A stretch of 5,901 bases of DNA, taken from positions 1 through 5,901 of the forward strand of contig JAAYGH010000261.1 in assembly GCA_012727825.1 (NCBI GenBank), written 5' to 3'. Below the pieces are notes generated by a model. It ran no database searches. It was not told the DNA's origin and was given only the letters and a program-made list of their open reading frames with translations. Numbering within the stretch: position 1 is the stretch's first letter; every line of letters begins with the position of its first letter. Shown piece by piece: positions 1-5,749 of this stretch. The position numbers were made by a program, and so were the translations under genes. The stretch is from Trueperella sp. Its GTDB lineage: Bacteria > Actinomycetota > Actinomycetes > Actinomycetales > Actinomycetaceae.

Positions 1-124
1 CCTCCGAGCCACATGTTGCCTAGCGTCCCGCCGCCGGCCGGCGCCTCCGAGCCACATGCGAGGGTTACTGGTAAGACGCGAGGGGTAGTTCCCCTCGCAG
101 GTGTCCGAAACCCCTCGCGTTTGC
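1..124. repeat. Long direct repeat, copy 1 (cut by window edge)
   Basis: This copy is identical base for base to 206-329, an offset of exactly 205. The copy probably starts left of the window: at copy 2 the bases just before 206 (CCGGCG) match those preceding the internal motif at 44. Beyond position 124 the similarity to copy 2 continues in degenerate form to about 151, with scattered substitutions at for example 125, 128, 132, 135 and 143. Perfect identity over 124 bp in non-coding DNA implies a recent duplication or ongoing homogenisation. Confidence 0.95.
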
Positions 125-205
125 CGGAGTGGGATCCAGAACTCCTCGCGTCCGGCACTGAGCTGGCGCCGCCGACCCACACGTCGCGTCCGTCTTGGAC
201 CGGCG

Positions 206-329
206 CCTCCGAGCCACATGTTGCCTAGCGTCCCGCCGCCGGCCGGCGCCTCCGAGCCACATGCGAGGGTTACTGGTAAGACGCGAGGGGTAGTTCCCCT
301 CGCAGGTGTCCGAAACCCCTCGCGTTTGC
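206..329. repeat. Long direct repeat, copy 2
   Basis: This is the second copy of the 124-bp repeat. It contains in order the motif CCTCCGAGCCACATG, a 12-bp perfect palindrome CGCCGGCCGGCG (237-248, also at 32-43 in copy 1), the motif again at 249, a GCGAGGG heptamer (263), a hairpin (283-303) and the start of the 31-bp tandem series at 316. Unlike copy 1, it runs into well-conserved 31-bp units to its right. Confidence 0.95.
283..303. repeat. Perfect 8-bp inverted repeat with 5-nt loop (also at 78-98)
   Basis: GCGAGGGG (283-290) is separated by TAGTT from CCCCTCGC (296-303). The same structure lies at 78-98 in the left repeat copy. The arms are the same octamer that heads the 31-bp units to the right, so the left arm could pair with several alternative right arms. 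No T-tract follows on either strand, so a classical intrinsic terminator is not supported. Confidence 0.85.
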
Positions 330-394
330 GGGTGTGAGACCCAGAACCCCTCGCGTTTGCGGGAGTGGGGCCCGAAACCCCTCGCGTTTGCGGG
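316..394. repeat. 31-bp tandem repeat array (2.5 units)
   Basis: Units begin at 316, 347 and 378, each opening with the identical 17-mer CCCCTCGCGTTTGCGGG. They are followed by a more variable 14-bp segment (positions 333-346 and 364-377) ending in CCAGAA or CCGAAA. The third unit keeps only the conserved 17-mer before sequence identity stops, 24 bp from the transporter stop codon. A degenerate pair with the same 31-bp period lies at 111 and 142 in the left copy. The spacing and the lack of intervening unique spacers do not fit a CRISPR array. Confidence 0.9.
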
Positions 395-418
395 GATAGG
401 GAGCGGCGCCGGCCCCCG

Positions 419-3010
419 TCAGTGCACGATCTTGAACTTTTCGTAAACCCGCTTGAGTGGCTTGGGCGCCCACCAGTTCCATTTGCCAAGCAGGGTCATC
501 GTTGCGGGCACGAGCAGCATGCGAACGAGTGTTGCATCGACAATCACGATGAGCGCCAGTGCCACGCCTACCTGCTTGATCGCGAGCATGTCGCCAAACA
601 CGAAGCCGATAAACACTGCCACGATGATCGCTGCAGCAGAGGTAATGATTCGACCAGAGCGTTGCAAGCCTTTTTCTACCGCTGTGTCGTTGTCTTCGCC
701 CAGGTCCCAGTATTCCTTGATGCGTGCGAGTAAGAACACTTCGTAGTCCATTGCAAGGCCAAAACCGAAGGCAATCGCGGCGGCCACAACGAAAGTTTCG
801 AGTCCGTTGGTCTGAGGCAACCCGAAGAGTCCGTTGTTGAACACGAACACGGTCGCGCCCATGCCGGCAACGAGTGAAAGTGTGTTGATAACGAGGGCCT
901 TGAGCGGTGCCATGACCGATCCCGTCATGAGGAACAGCAGGATCAGTACGGCAAGAACCACGACGACGGCCGCGAGCGGAGCACCGTCAATGACGGACTG
1001 GTTGAAGTCCAATTGCAGTGCTGCTGAACCTCCGACGTCGGTCTTGTAACCCGGATCGTGGTTGCGGATGTCTTGCACAACGTCCGTCACCTCGTCACCG
1101 ACCTGATCATCTGCGGGAACATAAAAATCGATCTGGGTTTCTCCGCCATTGATCACAACTGGCTCGGAGACCCATTCAACGCCGTCGATACCCTCGATAA
1201 AGTTGACGAACTCACCGGTGTCCTCCGGAATTGCGTCGGCGATGATCGTCCCGGACGGCGTGGCAAATGCGCGGTAGTCCTGCATGTCGTCTACAGCGAC
1301 AGCCGCGTCAGAATCGGCAGGGATGTACTCAAAGAAATTCGATCGCATCTCGAGATCCCGGATAGGGGAGGCCATCACGAGCAAGATGGCGGTTACGGCG
1401 AGAAGGATCGGAACTGGGCGATCGTGTACCCACTTGGCAAGCTTTGAGAAGAAGCCCTCGTCTGATGCCGTATCTCCGACCTTTTCTACAAGTGTGCCAA
1501 ACCCCTTGCGTTTCGATAGCCAGGACGGAGCCACAAGGCGGTGTCCTAACAGTTTGATGAGCGCCGGAACCATGGTGACGGCGGTTGCAACTGCTAAGAC
1601 AGTGACGATCACGCCGCCAAACGCGATCATCTTCAGCATCGGCGCTTCCATGACGAGAAGTCCGGCAATAGAGAAGGCGATGGTGAGCGCAGAGAAGGAC
1701 ACCGTGCGGCCGGCGGTGGCGACAGTAGTCGTCACCGCATGGTCGACCAGAGCGTCCATGTCGTCGGGGGCCTCGCTGCCATCCAACGCTAAACCGCGCG
1801 CTCCGAGGGCCTCGGCAACTTCCTCGCGATAGCGCGAAACGATCAGCAAACCGTAGTCAATGGATAGCGCGAGACCAATGACCGAAATGATGTTGAGAAT
1901 GAAGGAATCGACATTGGTCATGTATGTCAGCACCCACAAAAGCCCCATACCGACCGCGATGGAGGTAAGAGCGCCGATGAGTGGAAGTCCTGCAGCAAGC
2001 AGACCGCCGAACACGATAACGAGGAGGAGCAAGGCGATGGGAAGCCCGATGGCCTCTCCGCGGATGAGGTCGGTCATCACCATATCGAGGATCAAGTTTT
2101 CCATGATCGCACTAGAGCTAACGTTCGCTTGAGCGTCGGAATTAACCTTCTGGATCTCTGCTTCGAATGAATCGCTTGCTGCCTGGATGGGTTCCGTTGC
2201 GCCCGTGTCCTCGCCAGGAACGTTGACGGCGACGACGAAGCCCTCGTCTGACCTGAAGTCATCGGCTGGGTTAGGGATCGAGGCAGTCTCCTCAGTAGCA
2301 GCTTCGCGGACTTGCGCTTCGATCTCCTCAGATGCGGCAGCACTTGCCTGATCCTGGATTTCGGCTGTCGCTGCCTCACGAGCCTGCGCTTCGATCTCTG
2401 CCGTGGCCTGTGCGCGAACCTCGGGCTCGATCTGCTGAGCCAGAATCTCTACCGGCACGCCGGGGTTTTCTGCCTGAGCCTCCGCAACTGCGCTCGCAAT
2501 GACCGCCTGAATCTCCGGTTCGGCCTGGGCGATCGCACCCGCGATTGCTTCTTGGATCTGAGGCTCAGCCTGGGCAATGGCAGCGTCACTCACCTCTTGA
2601 ATTGCAGCCGCATTATCGGCGAGAGCCTGCGAGACGGCGTCGTCGACTGCCTCACTCGCAGCTGCAGCGAACTCGGCGTCAATCGCTATGGGATCGACGA
2701 CCTGCTCCACGCCGTCGATGCCTTCGAGTTCGGTTCGGAACGCTTCGAGTTCGGCCTCCACCTCGTCGGCGTTTACGCCTGTGATCACCACGATTGCTGA
2801 CTCCACCGAGGACTCTTCGCTCGTCTTTTCAATCACGGCATCGGACTGCGAACCGGGCACCATTGATTCTGATGACTCCATCCGCTGGAAGATATTGCCT
2901 TGCCCAAAGCCCCACAGGGCGGACACGCTTCCAAAAATAAGAAGGAGAACCCAGCCGAAAACGAAAAACTTTGGTCGACGCGCGATTGCATTACCCAAGC
3001 GATCAAACAT
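419..3010 (-). CDS. MMPL/RND-family transporter with repeat-containing periplasmic insert
   Basis: An 863-residue integral membrane protein of the MMPL branch of the RND superfamily, which exports lipids or other hydrophobic molecules using the proton gradient; the substrate cannot be inferred here. The architecture is two homologous halves: TM1 about 14-34, an extracytoplasmic domain about 35-318, TM2-6 about 321-485, a cytoplasmic loop, TM7 about 532-549, a second extracytoplasmic domain about 550-676 and TM8-12 about 677-836. The Asp-Tyr pairs expected of the proton relay are present at D385-Y386 (LSIDYGL) and D755-Y756 (LAMDYEV). Both halves carry an EGIDGVE motif (96-102 and 606-612), reflecting the internal duplication. 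Residues about 112-242 form an Ala/Glu/Gln-rich insert with repeats. The start at 3010 is chosen because MFDRLGNAIARRPKFFV is a typical family N terminus and GAAAGG (minus strand, 3018-3023) lies 7 nt upstream; the frame remains open to an ATG at 3148, but those 46 residues do not resemble the family. The gene is divergent from rarA. Confidence 0.92.
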   Translation of the reverse strand: MFDRLGNAIARRPKFFVFGWVLLLIFGSVSALWGFGQGNIFQRMESSESMVPGSQSDAVIEKTSEESSVESAIVVITGVNADEVEAELEAFRTELEGIDGVEQVVDPIAIDAEFAAAASEAVDDAVSQALADNAAAIQEVSDAAIAQAEPQIQEAIAGAIAQAEPEIQAVIASAVAEAQAENPGVPVEILAQQIEPEVRAQATAEIEAQAREAATAEIQDQASAAASEEIEAQVREAATEETASIPNPADDFRSDEGFVVAVNVPGEDTGATEPIQAASDSFEAEIQKVNSDAQANVSSSAIMENLILDMVMTDLIRGEAIGLPIALLLLVIVFGGLLAAGLPLIGALTSIAVGMGLLWVLTYMTNVDSFILNIISVIGLALSIDYGLLIVSRYREEVAEALGARGLALDGSEAPDDMDALVDHAVTTTVATAGRTVSFSALTIAFSIAGLLVMEAPMLKMIAFGGVIVTVLAVATAVTMVPALIKLLGHRLVAPSWLSKRKGFGTLVEKVGDTASDEGFFSKLAKWVHDRPVPILLAVTAILLVMASPIRDLEMRSNFFEYIPADSDAAVAVDDMQDYRAFATPSGTIIADAIPEDTGEFVNFIEGIDGVEWVSEPVVINGGETQIDFYVPADDQVGDEVTDVVQDIRNHDPGYKTDVGGSAALQLDFNQSVIDGAPLAAVVVVLAVLILLFLMTGSVMAPLKALVINTLSLVAGMGATVFVFNNGLFGLPQTNGLETFVVAAAIAFGFGLAMDYEVFLLARIKEYWDLGEDNDTAVEKGLQRSGRIITSAAAIIVAVFIGFVFGDMLAIKQVGVALALIVIVDATLVRMLLVPATMTLLGKWNWWAPKPLKRVYEKFKIVH
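2291..2434 (-). repeat. Four 12-residue repeats in the transporter insert
   Basis: Residues 193-240 of the transporter read as four consecutive 12-mers: QIEPEVRAQATA, EIEAQAREAATA, EIQDQASAAASE and EIEAQVREAATE. They lie in a stretch predicted by eye to be long alpha helix. At DNA level the second and fourth copies share a 14-nt identity (plus-strand TGCGCTTCGATCTC at 2385-2398 and 2313-2326), while the rest has diverged, so the duplication is not very recent. A separate 15-residue pair, AIAQAEPQIQEAIAG and AIAQAEPEIQAVIAS, precedes it at residues 144-173 (plus-strand 2492-2581). Confidence 0.8.
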
Positions 3011-3017
3011 TCGCGAA

Positions 3018-3023
3018 CCTTTC
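3018..3023 (-). promoter_or_regulatory. Ribosome binding site of the transporter gene
   Basis: On the minus strand GAAAGG precedes the ATG at 3010 by 7 nt. It decides the internal start over the upstream in-frame ATG at 3148, which has no purine-rich site ahead of it: the minus-strand sequence there is pyrimidine-rich, CACCTCC. Confidence 0.65.
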
Positions 3024-3055
3024 ACGTGAGATATGTCTAGTATGCCACTATCAAC

Positions 3056-3061
3056 ATCGTA
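3056..3061 (-). promoter_or_regulatory. Tentative -10 element for the transporter gene
   Basis: Minus-strand TACGAT fits the TANNNT pattern of an actinobacterial -10 element and would start a transcript near 3049, with a leader of about 39 nt. No convincing -35 hexamer is seen at 16-18 bp spacing, so this remains a weak call. Confidence 0.25.
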
Positions 3062-3086
3062 AATGCGGCGCAAATTGTTGAGCTTG

Positions 3087-3106
3087 CTAGGCAGCGTGAC
3101 GCCTAG
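3087..3106. promoter_or_regulatory. 20-bp dyad, candidate operator in the divergent intergenic region
   Basis: CTAGGC and GCCTAG form a perfect 6-bp inverted repeat separated by 8 bp (3087-3092 and 3101-3106). It lies between the divergently transcribed transporter and rarA genes, upstream of the tentative transporter -10 element and about 68 bp upstream of the rarA -10 element. The size is typical of a site for a dimeric regulator such as the TetR-family proteins that often control exporters. No regulator gene lies in the window, so the role is inference. A smaller 8-bp palindrome TCACGTGA lies at 3022-3029 beside the transporter ribosome binding site. Confidence 0.4.
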
Positions 3107-3173
3107 ATGTTCGCTCGAAGCGCTCAAATAACAGTAGGGCGAGGGCATATGTGGAGGTGTCGGATCGCGGGGT

Positions 3174-3179
3174 TAAACT
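3174..3179 (+). promoter_or_regulatory. -10 element of a leaderless rarA promoter
   Basis: TAAACT fits TANNNT and ends 6 nt before the A of the rarA ATG, so a transcript started at the usual 7-nt distance would begin exactly at the start codon. The first three bases, TAA, are also an in-frame stop, so translation cannot start further upstream. The SD-like GGAGGTG at 3153-3159 is 26 nt from the ATG and would lie outside such a transcript. No clear -35 hexamer is visible. Confidence 0.6.
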
Positions 3180-3185
3180 GACCAC

Positions 3186-4520
3186 ATGGATCTTTTCGAC
3201 CAAGCTTCAGTCACTGAACATGGCACGCCGGTGGACTCGCAGGCTCCGCTTGCGGTGCGCATGCGCCCGCGCACGGTTGCCGAGGTTGTTGGTCAGCAAC
3301 ACTTGCTCGGTCCGGGCCAACCGCTTCGAAGGCTGATCGAACCAGAAAGTGGGGGAGCTCCGTCCTCGGTCTTTCTATGGGGACCACCAGGCATCGGAAA
3401 GACGACCCTGGCATACCTTGTGGCGCGTGCGGGCAATCGTCGATTCGTCGAACTGTCAGCGGTATCAGCAGGTGTCAAAGACCTGCGCGCAGTTATCGAG
3501 GACGCAAAGGGCCACCTCGTTAATTACAGTAAAGAAACTGTGCTCTTCATCGACGAGGTACATCGGTTTTCGAAGACCCAGCAAGATGCGTTGTTGCCAG
3601 CCGTCGAAAATGGCTGGGTCATACTCATTGCTGCTACAACGGAAAACCCGTCGTTTTCCGTGATCTCACCGCTCCTGTCGCGTTCACTACTGCTCACACT
3701 TCATCCGCTCACCGACAAAGATATCGACACCCTCGTGCGCCGTGCCCTTGAGGATGAGCGTGGATATGGCAACGCTGTGGAAGCCGATGAGGATGCGATA
3801 GCCGAAATCGTTCGTCTCGCCGGAAACGACGGGCGACGGTCACTAACGATCTTGGAAGCTGCAGTCACCTCGAACACGCTGACGATCAACGACGTCGAAG
3901 CGGCTGTTGACGTCTACGCCGTGCGATACGACCGGGATGGCGATCAGCACTATGACGTCATCTCAGCGTTTATCAAGTCTATTCGCGGTTCGGATGTGGA
4001 CGCGGCAATGCACTATCTGGCTCGGATGCTCGAGGCGGGGGAGGATCCCAGGTTTGTTGCGCGCAGGCTCATGATCTCGGCGTCTGAAGATATTGGTATG
4101 GCCGATCCATCCGCTCTGCAGACTGCCACGGCGGCAGCTCAGTCGGTGGCACTCGTTGGTATGCCCGAAGCGCGTATTATTCTCGCGCAGGCCGTGGTCC
4201 ACCTTGCAACCGCCCCAAAGTCCAATCGTGCTTATCTTGCGATTAACAAGGCAATTGCTGACGTGCGTGCAGGCAGAATCGGTGCCGTACCGGTCCATCT
4301 GCGCGATAAGTCTGTGAAAGCTTCCAAAATTGCTGCGGAGCAAACCGGCAAGGACGCGGGCTACAAATATCCGTTCGACTACGACTCGGGCGTCGTCAGC
4401 CAGCAATACTTGCCAGACGAACTTGAGGGCACCGTGTATTACGAGCCGCTTGATCGCGGGTTCGAGGCCAACATCACGTCGAGAATGGCACGGTTCAGGG
4501 CGATTCTCAAAGGCGAGTGA
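3186..4520 (+). CDS. rarA: Replication-associated recombination protein A (RarA/MgsA AAA+ ATPase)
   Basis: A 444-residue clamp-loader-like AAA+ ATPase that acts at stalled replication forks; family members are tetrameric, interact with single-strand binding protein and help restart or process forks. The N terminus MDLFD and the [20 protein letters not shown] block (21-40) are characteristic. The ATPase core shows Walker A GPPGIGKT (66-73), Walker [10 protein letters not shown] (120-128, with D123 and E124), sensor 1 around TTENPSF (151-157), the presumed arginine finger R166 in SPLLSR, and sensor 2 around R217 in GNDGRRSL. The C-terminal helical oligomerisation part includes FIKSIRGSD (262-270) and [16 protein letters not shown] (293-308). 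Length and motifs are complete with no sign of decay. The start is fixed by an in-frame stop 12 nt upstream. It lies 129 bp ahead of rpsD, an arrangement known from other actinobacteria. Confidence 0.97.
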   Translation: MDLFDQASVTEHGTPVDSQAPLAVRMRPRTVAEVVGQQHLLGPGQPLRRLIEPESGGAPSSVFLWGPPGIGKTTLAYLVARAGNRRFVELSAVSAGVKDLRAVIEDAKGHLVNYSKETVLFIDEVHRFSKTQQDALLPAVENGWVILIAATTENPSFSVISPLLSRSLLLTLHPLTDKDIDTLVRRALEDERGYGNAVEADEDAIAEIVRLAGNDGRRSLTILEAAVTSNTLTINDVEAAVDVYAVRYDRDGDQHYDVISAFIKSIRGSDVDAAMHYLARMLEAGEDPRFVARRLMISASEDIGMADPSALQTATAAAQSVALVGMPEARIILAQAVVHLATAPKSNRAYLAINKAIADVRAGRIGAVPVHLRDKSVKASKIAAEQTGKDAGYKYPFDYDSGVVSQQYLPDELEGTVYYEPLDRGFEANITSRMARFRAILKGE

Positions 4521-4529
4521 TGCTAATCT
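4521..4529 (+). promoter_or_regulatory. Candidate extended -10 promoter for rpsD
   Basis: TGCTAATCT, directly after the rarA stop codon, combines a TGN extension with a TANNNT hexamer (TAATCT at 4524-4529). Transcription would begin near 4536 and give rpsD a 5' leader of about 114 nt. No good -35 hexamer is visible, which is tolerable for an extended -10 site. Confidence 0.45.
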
Positions 4530-4556
4530 AGAGCGGTTGCTTCGCCGAAGTAATGC

Positions 4557-4622
4557 ACTCCATCTGGAGTAAACACCTGGGATCTTAGCCGTTTGTGTTG
4601 ATCCCGCGCACATCATGTGCGT
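4557..4622 (+). promoter_or_regulatory. Structured leader of rpsD: three consecutive hairpins
   Basis: Three perfect-stem hairpins follow one another in the leader. The first is ACTCC-ATCT-GGAGT (4557-4570). The second pairs GGGATC (4579-4584) with GATCCC (4600-4605) around a 15-nt loop. The third pairs CGCACA (4607-4612) with TGTGCG (4616-4621) around TCA, with a possible extra G-U pair. The second and third abut with only one base between their stems, which would favour stacking. The third ends 14 nt before the Shine-Dalgarno sequence. S4 is a known translational autoregulator in other bacteria, so an S4-binding leader is a natural hypothesis, but no described class is recognised here. Confidence 0.5.
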
Positions 4623-4635
4623 GCCATGAGTCGAC

Positions 4636-4640
4636 AGGAG
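4636..4640 (+). promoter_or_regulatory. Ribosome binding site of rpsD
   Basis: AGGAG lies 9 nt before the ATG at 4650. It decides the start: two further in-frame ATG codons at 4617 and 4626 lie upstream of this site and have no ribosome binding site of their own, and 4617 is buried in the third leader hairpin. Confidence 0.85.
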
Positions 4641-4649
4641 AGTTTAAAC

Positions 4650-5270
4650 ATGGCCAAAAATCGTTCTCGTAAGTCGGTGCGCGAATCGCGTGCCCTCGGT
4701 ATTGCCCTGACCCCGAAGGCGGAGCGCCTCATGCAGCGCCGCCCATACCGTCCAGGTGAACATGGACGCGGCCGCGTCAAGGAATCAGATTACTCGATTC
4801 GTTTGAAGGAAAAGCAGCGTCTGCGTGCCCAGTACGGCATTCGCGAGGCTCAGCTCCGCAAGACCTGGGATGAGGCCCGCAAGATGGAAGGCCTGGCCGG
4901 TGAGAACCTCATCGAGCTACTGGAAATGCGGCTGGATGCCCTCGTTCTTCGTTCGGGCTTTGCTCGCACGATTGCACAGGCACGTCAGGTCGTCGTCCAC
5001 CGTCACGTGATGGTGGATGGCAAGATCGTTGACCGTCCGTCGTTCCGCGTCAAGCCTGGCCAGATCGTTCAGGTCAAGCCGCGCTCGCAAGCCTCACCGC
5101 AGTTCCTGGTGGCAGCGCAGGGTCAGCACGCTGACGTCCTGCCGAACGTTCCTGATTACCTCAGCGTTGACCTTACGAAGCTTCGCACGGAGCTGGTGCG
5201 TCGCCCGAAGCGCGCGGAAGTTCCGGTCACCTGCGAGGTCCAGCTCGTCGTCGAGCACTACTCGCGCTAA
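4650..5270 (+). CDS. rpsD: 30S ribosomal protein S4
   Basis: A 206-residue primary 16S rRNA-binding protein that nucleates assembly of the 30S body and contributes to decoding accuracy. The N terminus MAKNRSRKSVRESRALGI and the block RRPYRPGEHGRGR (30-42) are typical of actinobacterial S4. The S4 RNA-binding domain covers about 92-145, with RLDALVLRSGFA (94-105) and ARQVVVHRHVMVDGK (111-125). The ending ELVRRPKRAEVPVTCEVQLVVEHYSR is the conserved family C terminus. Only one cysteine (C195) is present, so this is the zinc-free form without the N-terminal Cys cluster. It is separate from the main ribosomal protein operons, which fits its own promoter, leader and terminator. Length and sequence are normal. 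Confidence 0.98.
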   Translation: MAKNRSRKSVRESRALGIALTPKAERLMQRRPYRPGEHGRGRVKESDYSIRLKEKQRLRAQYGIREAQLRKTWDEARKMEGLAGENLIELLEMRLDALVLRSGFARTIAQARQVVVHRHVMVDGKIVDRPSFRVKPGQIVQVKPRSQASPQFLVAAQGQHADVLPNVPDYLSVDLTKLRTELVRRPKRAEVPVTCEVQLVVEHYSR

Positions 5271-5282
5271 ATCTTCATTAGT

Positions 5283-5315
5283 ACAACGCGCCGCGGCCCA
5301 GCCGTGGCGCGTTGT
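5283..5315 (+). terminator. Terminator-like hairpin after rpsD
   Basis: ACAACGCGCC (5283-5292) pairs perfectly with GGCGCGTTGT (5306-5315). The stem can continue inward by four more pairs (5293-5296 with 5302-5305, one of them G-U) to a 5-nt loop CCCAG. It begins 12 nt after the rpsD stop. The following tract, CTTATTA, is only modestly T-rich, as is common in GC-rich actinobacteria, so termination efficiency is uncertain. The right arm overlaps the expected -35 region of the downstream promoter. Confidence 0.75.
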
Positions 5316-5326
5316 CTTATTAGGGT

Positions 5327-5332
5327 TAGGCT
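5327..5332 (+). promoter_or_regulatory. -10 element of a leaderless promoter for the DUF948-type gene
   Basis: TAGGCT fits TANNNT and ends 6 nt before the A of the ATG at 5339, so transcription would start at the start codon. Its first three bases, TAG, are an in-frame stop. No Shine-Dalgarno sequence is seen at a usual distance; the nearest purine run, AGGG, ends 13 nt upstream. The geometry is the same as at rarA. Confidence 0.55.
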
Positions 5333-5338
5333 ACTGAC

Positions 5339-5746
5339 ATGGCAGAGATTACTTTGGGGCAGGTTGCTGGCCTTGTTGCAGCACTTGGGTTCCTCGTTCT
5401 TGTGTACTTTTCGATTAAACCCCTGCGAAAGCTTTCCGGGGTGTTGGACCGACTGACGGAGTCGCTACGTGAGCTGACGGATCACACCCTTCCAGCGATC
5501 GATCAGGCTGCCCAGACTGTTGCTGAGGCGAACTTCCAAGTGAAGAAGCTCGACACGATCACGGAAGCCGCAGCGCGCACGTCCGAGGATATTTCGGCGA
5601 TGACCACGCTTGTGACGTCGACTGTTGGTGCGCCGTTCCTCGCTGCCCGCAAGGGTGCATCCCGACTTCGCGATGCCTTCGGTTCAGATAAGCCGGAAGA
5701 TGGCACCGGCACCAATCAACCAGATTCTTTCAACACATCTAAATAG
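5339..5746 (+). CDS. DUF948-type small membrane-anchored protein
   Basis: A 135-residue protein with one N-terminal membrane segment (about residues 5-25, ITLGQVAGLVAALGFLVLVYF). A long, charged, probably coiled-coil helix follows (about 28-90), with many Leu, Ala, Glu and Lys residues in heptad-like spacing. The C-terminal tail from about 115 is hydrophilic and low in complexity. This layout and the position between rpsD and alaS match the DUF948 family found at this locus in actinobacteria; its function is not known. The body would most likely face the cytoplasm or the wall depending on orientation, which the sequence does not settle. It starts 68 bp after rpsD, beyond a terminator-like stem, and ends 45 bp before alaS. 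Confidence 0.85.
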   Translation: MAEITLGQVAGLVAALGFLVLVYFSIKPLRKLSGVLDRLTESLRELTDHTLPAIDQAAQTVAEANFQVKKLDTITEAAARTSEDISAMTTLVTSTVGAPFLAARKGASRLRDAFGSDKPEDGTGTNQPDSFNTSK

Positions 5747-5749
5747 TCA

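Larger units (their letters stand above)
1..418. repeat. Composite intergenic repeat block without a gene
   Basis: This stretch contains no open frame that looks like a protein; the short frames present are products of the GC-rich repeats. It is built from nested repeats: a 124-bp direct repeat (1-124 and 206-329, no mismatch seen), a 31-bp-period tandem series (starts at 111 and 142, then 316, 347 and 378), and a GC-rich motif CCTCCGAGCCACATG present at 1, 44, 206 and 249. The octamer CCCCTCGC or its complement GCGAGGGG recurs throughout: CCCCTCGC at 91, 111, 296, 316, 347 and 378, and GCGAGGGG at 78 and 283. The block abuts the 3' end of the transporter gene and continues off the left edge, so its full length and its left neighbour are unknown. 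Its origin and role are not recognised; it behaves like a dispersed or locally amplified non-coding repeat. Confidence 0.9.

Noticed and set aside
13..337. Short plus- and minus-strand open frames in the repeat block
   Set aside because: They are composed of the repeats themselves, repeat the same peptide pieces, lack ribosome binding sites and resemble no protein family.
316..394. Possible CRISPR array from regularly spaced 17-mers
   Set aside because: The period is 31 bp with only 14-bp segments between the 17-mers, and those segments are themselves similar. There are no unique spacers and no cas genes in the window.
2312..2800. 162-residue plus-strand frame antisense to the transporter
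   Set aside because: It mirrors the Ala/Glu-rich repeat insert in the opposite strand; its composition follows from the reverse complement of those codons.
3011..3148. 46-residue N-terminal extension of the transporter up to the ATG at 3148
   Set aside because: The extension has no family resemblance and no upstream ribosome binding site, while the ATG at 3010 has both a site and a typical N terminus.
3153..3159. GGAGGTG as the Shine-Dalgarno sequence of rarA
   Set aside because: It is 26 nt from the ATG, and an in-frame TAA at 3174 prevents any closer upstream start in the rarA frame.
3963..4616. 217-residue minus-strand frame antisense to rarA
   Set aside because: It overlaps a complete, motif-rich rarA gene and has no recognisable domain, so it is a shadow frame.
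4617..4649. Upstream in-frame starts of rpsD at 4617 and 4626
   Set aside because: They would add MRAMSRQESLN, which is not part of S4, and would translate through the AGGAG that serves the ATG at 4650.
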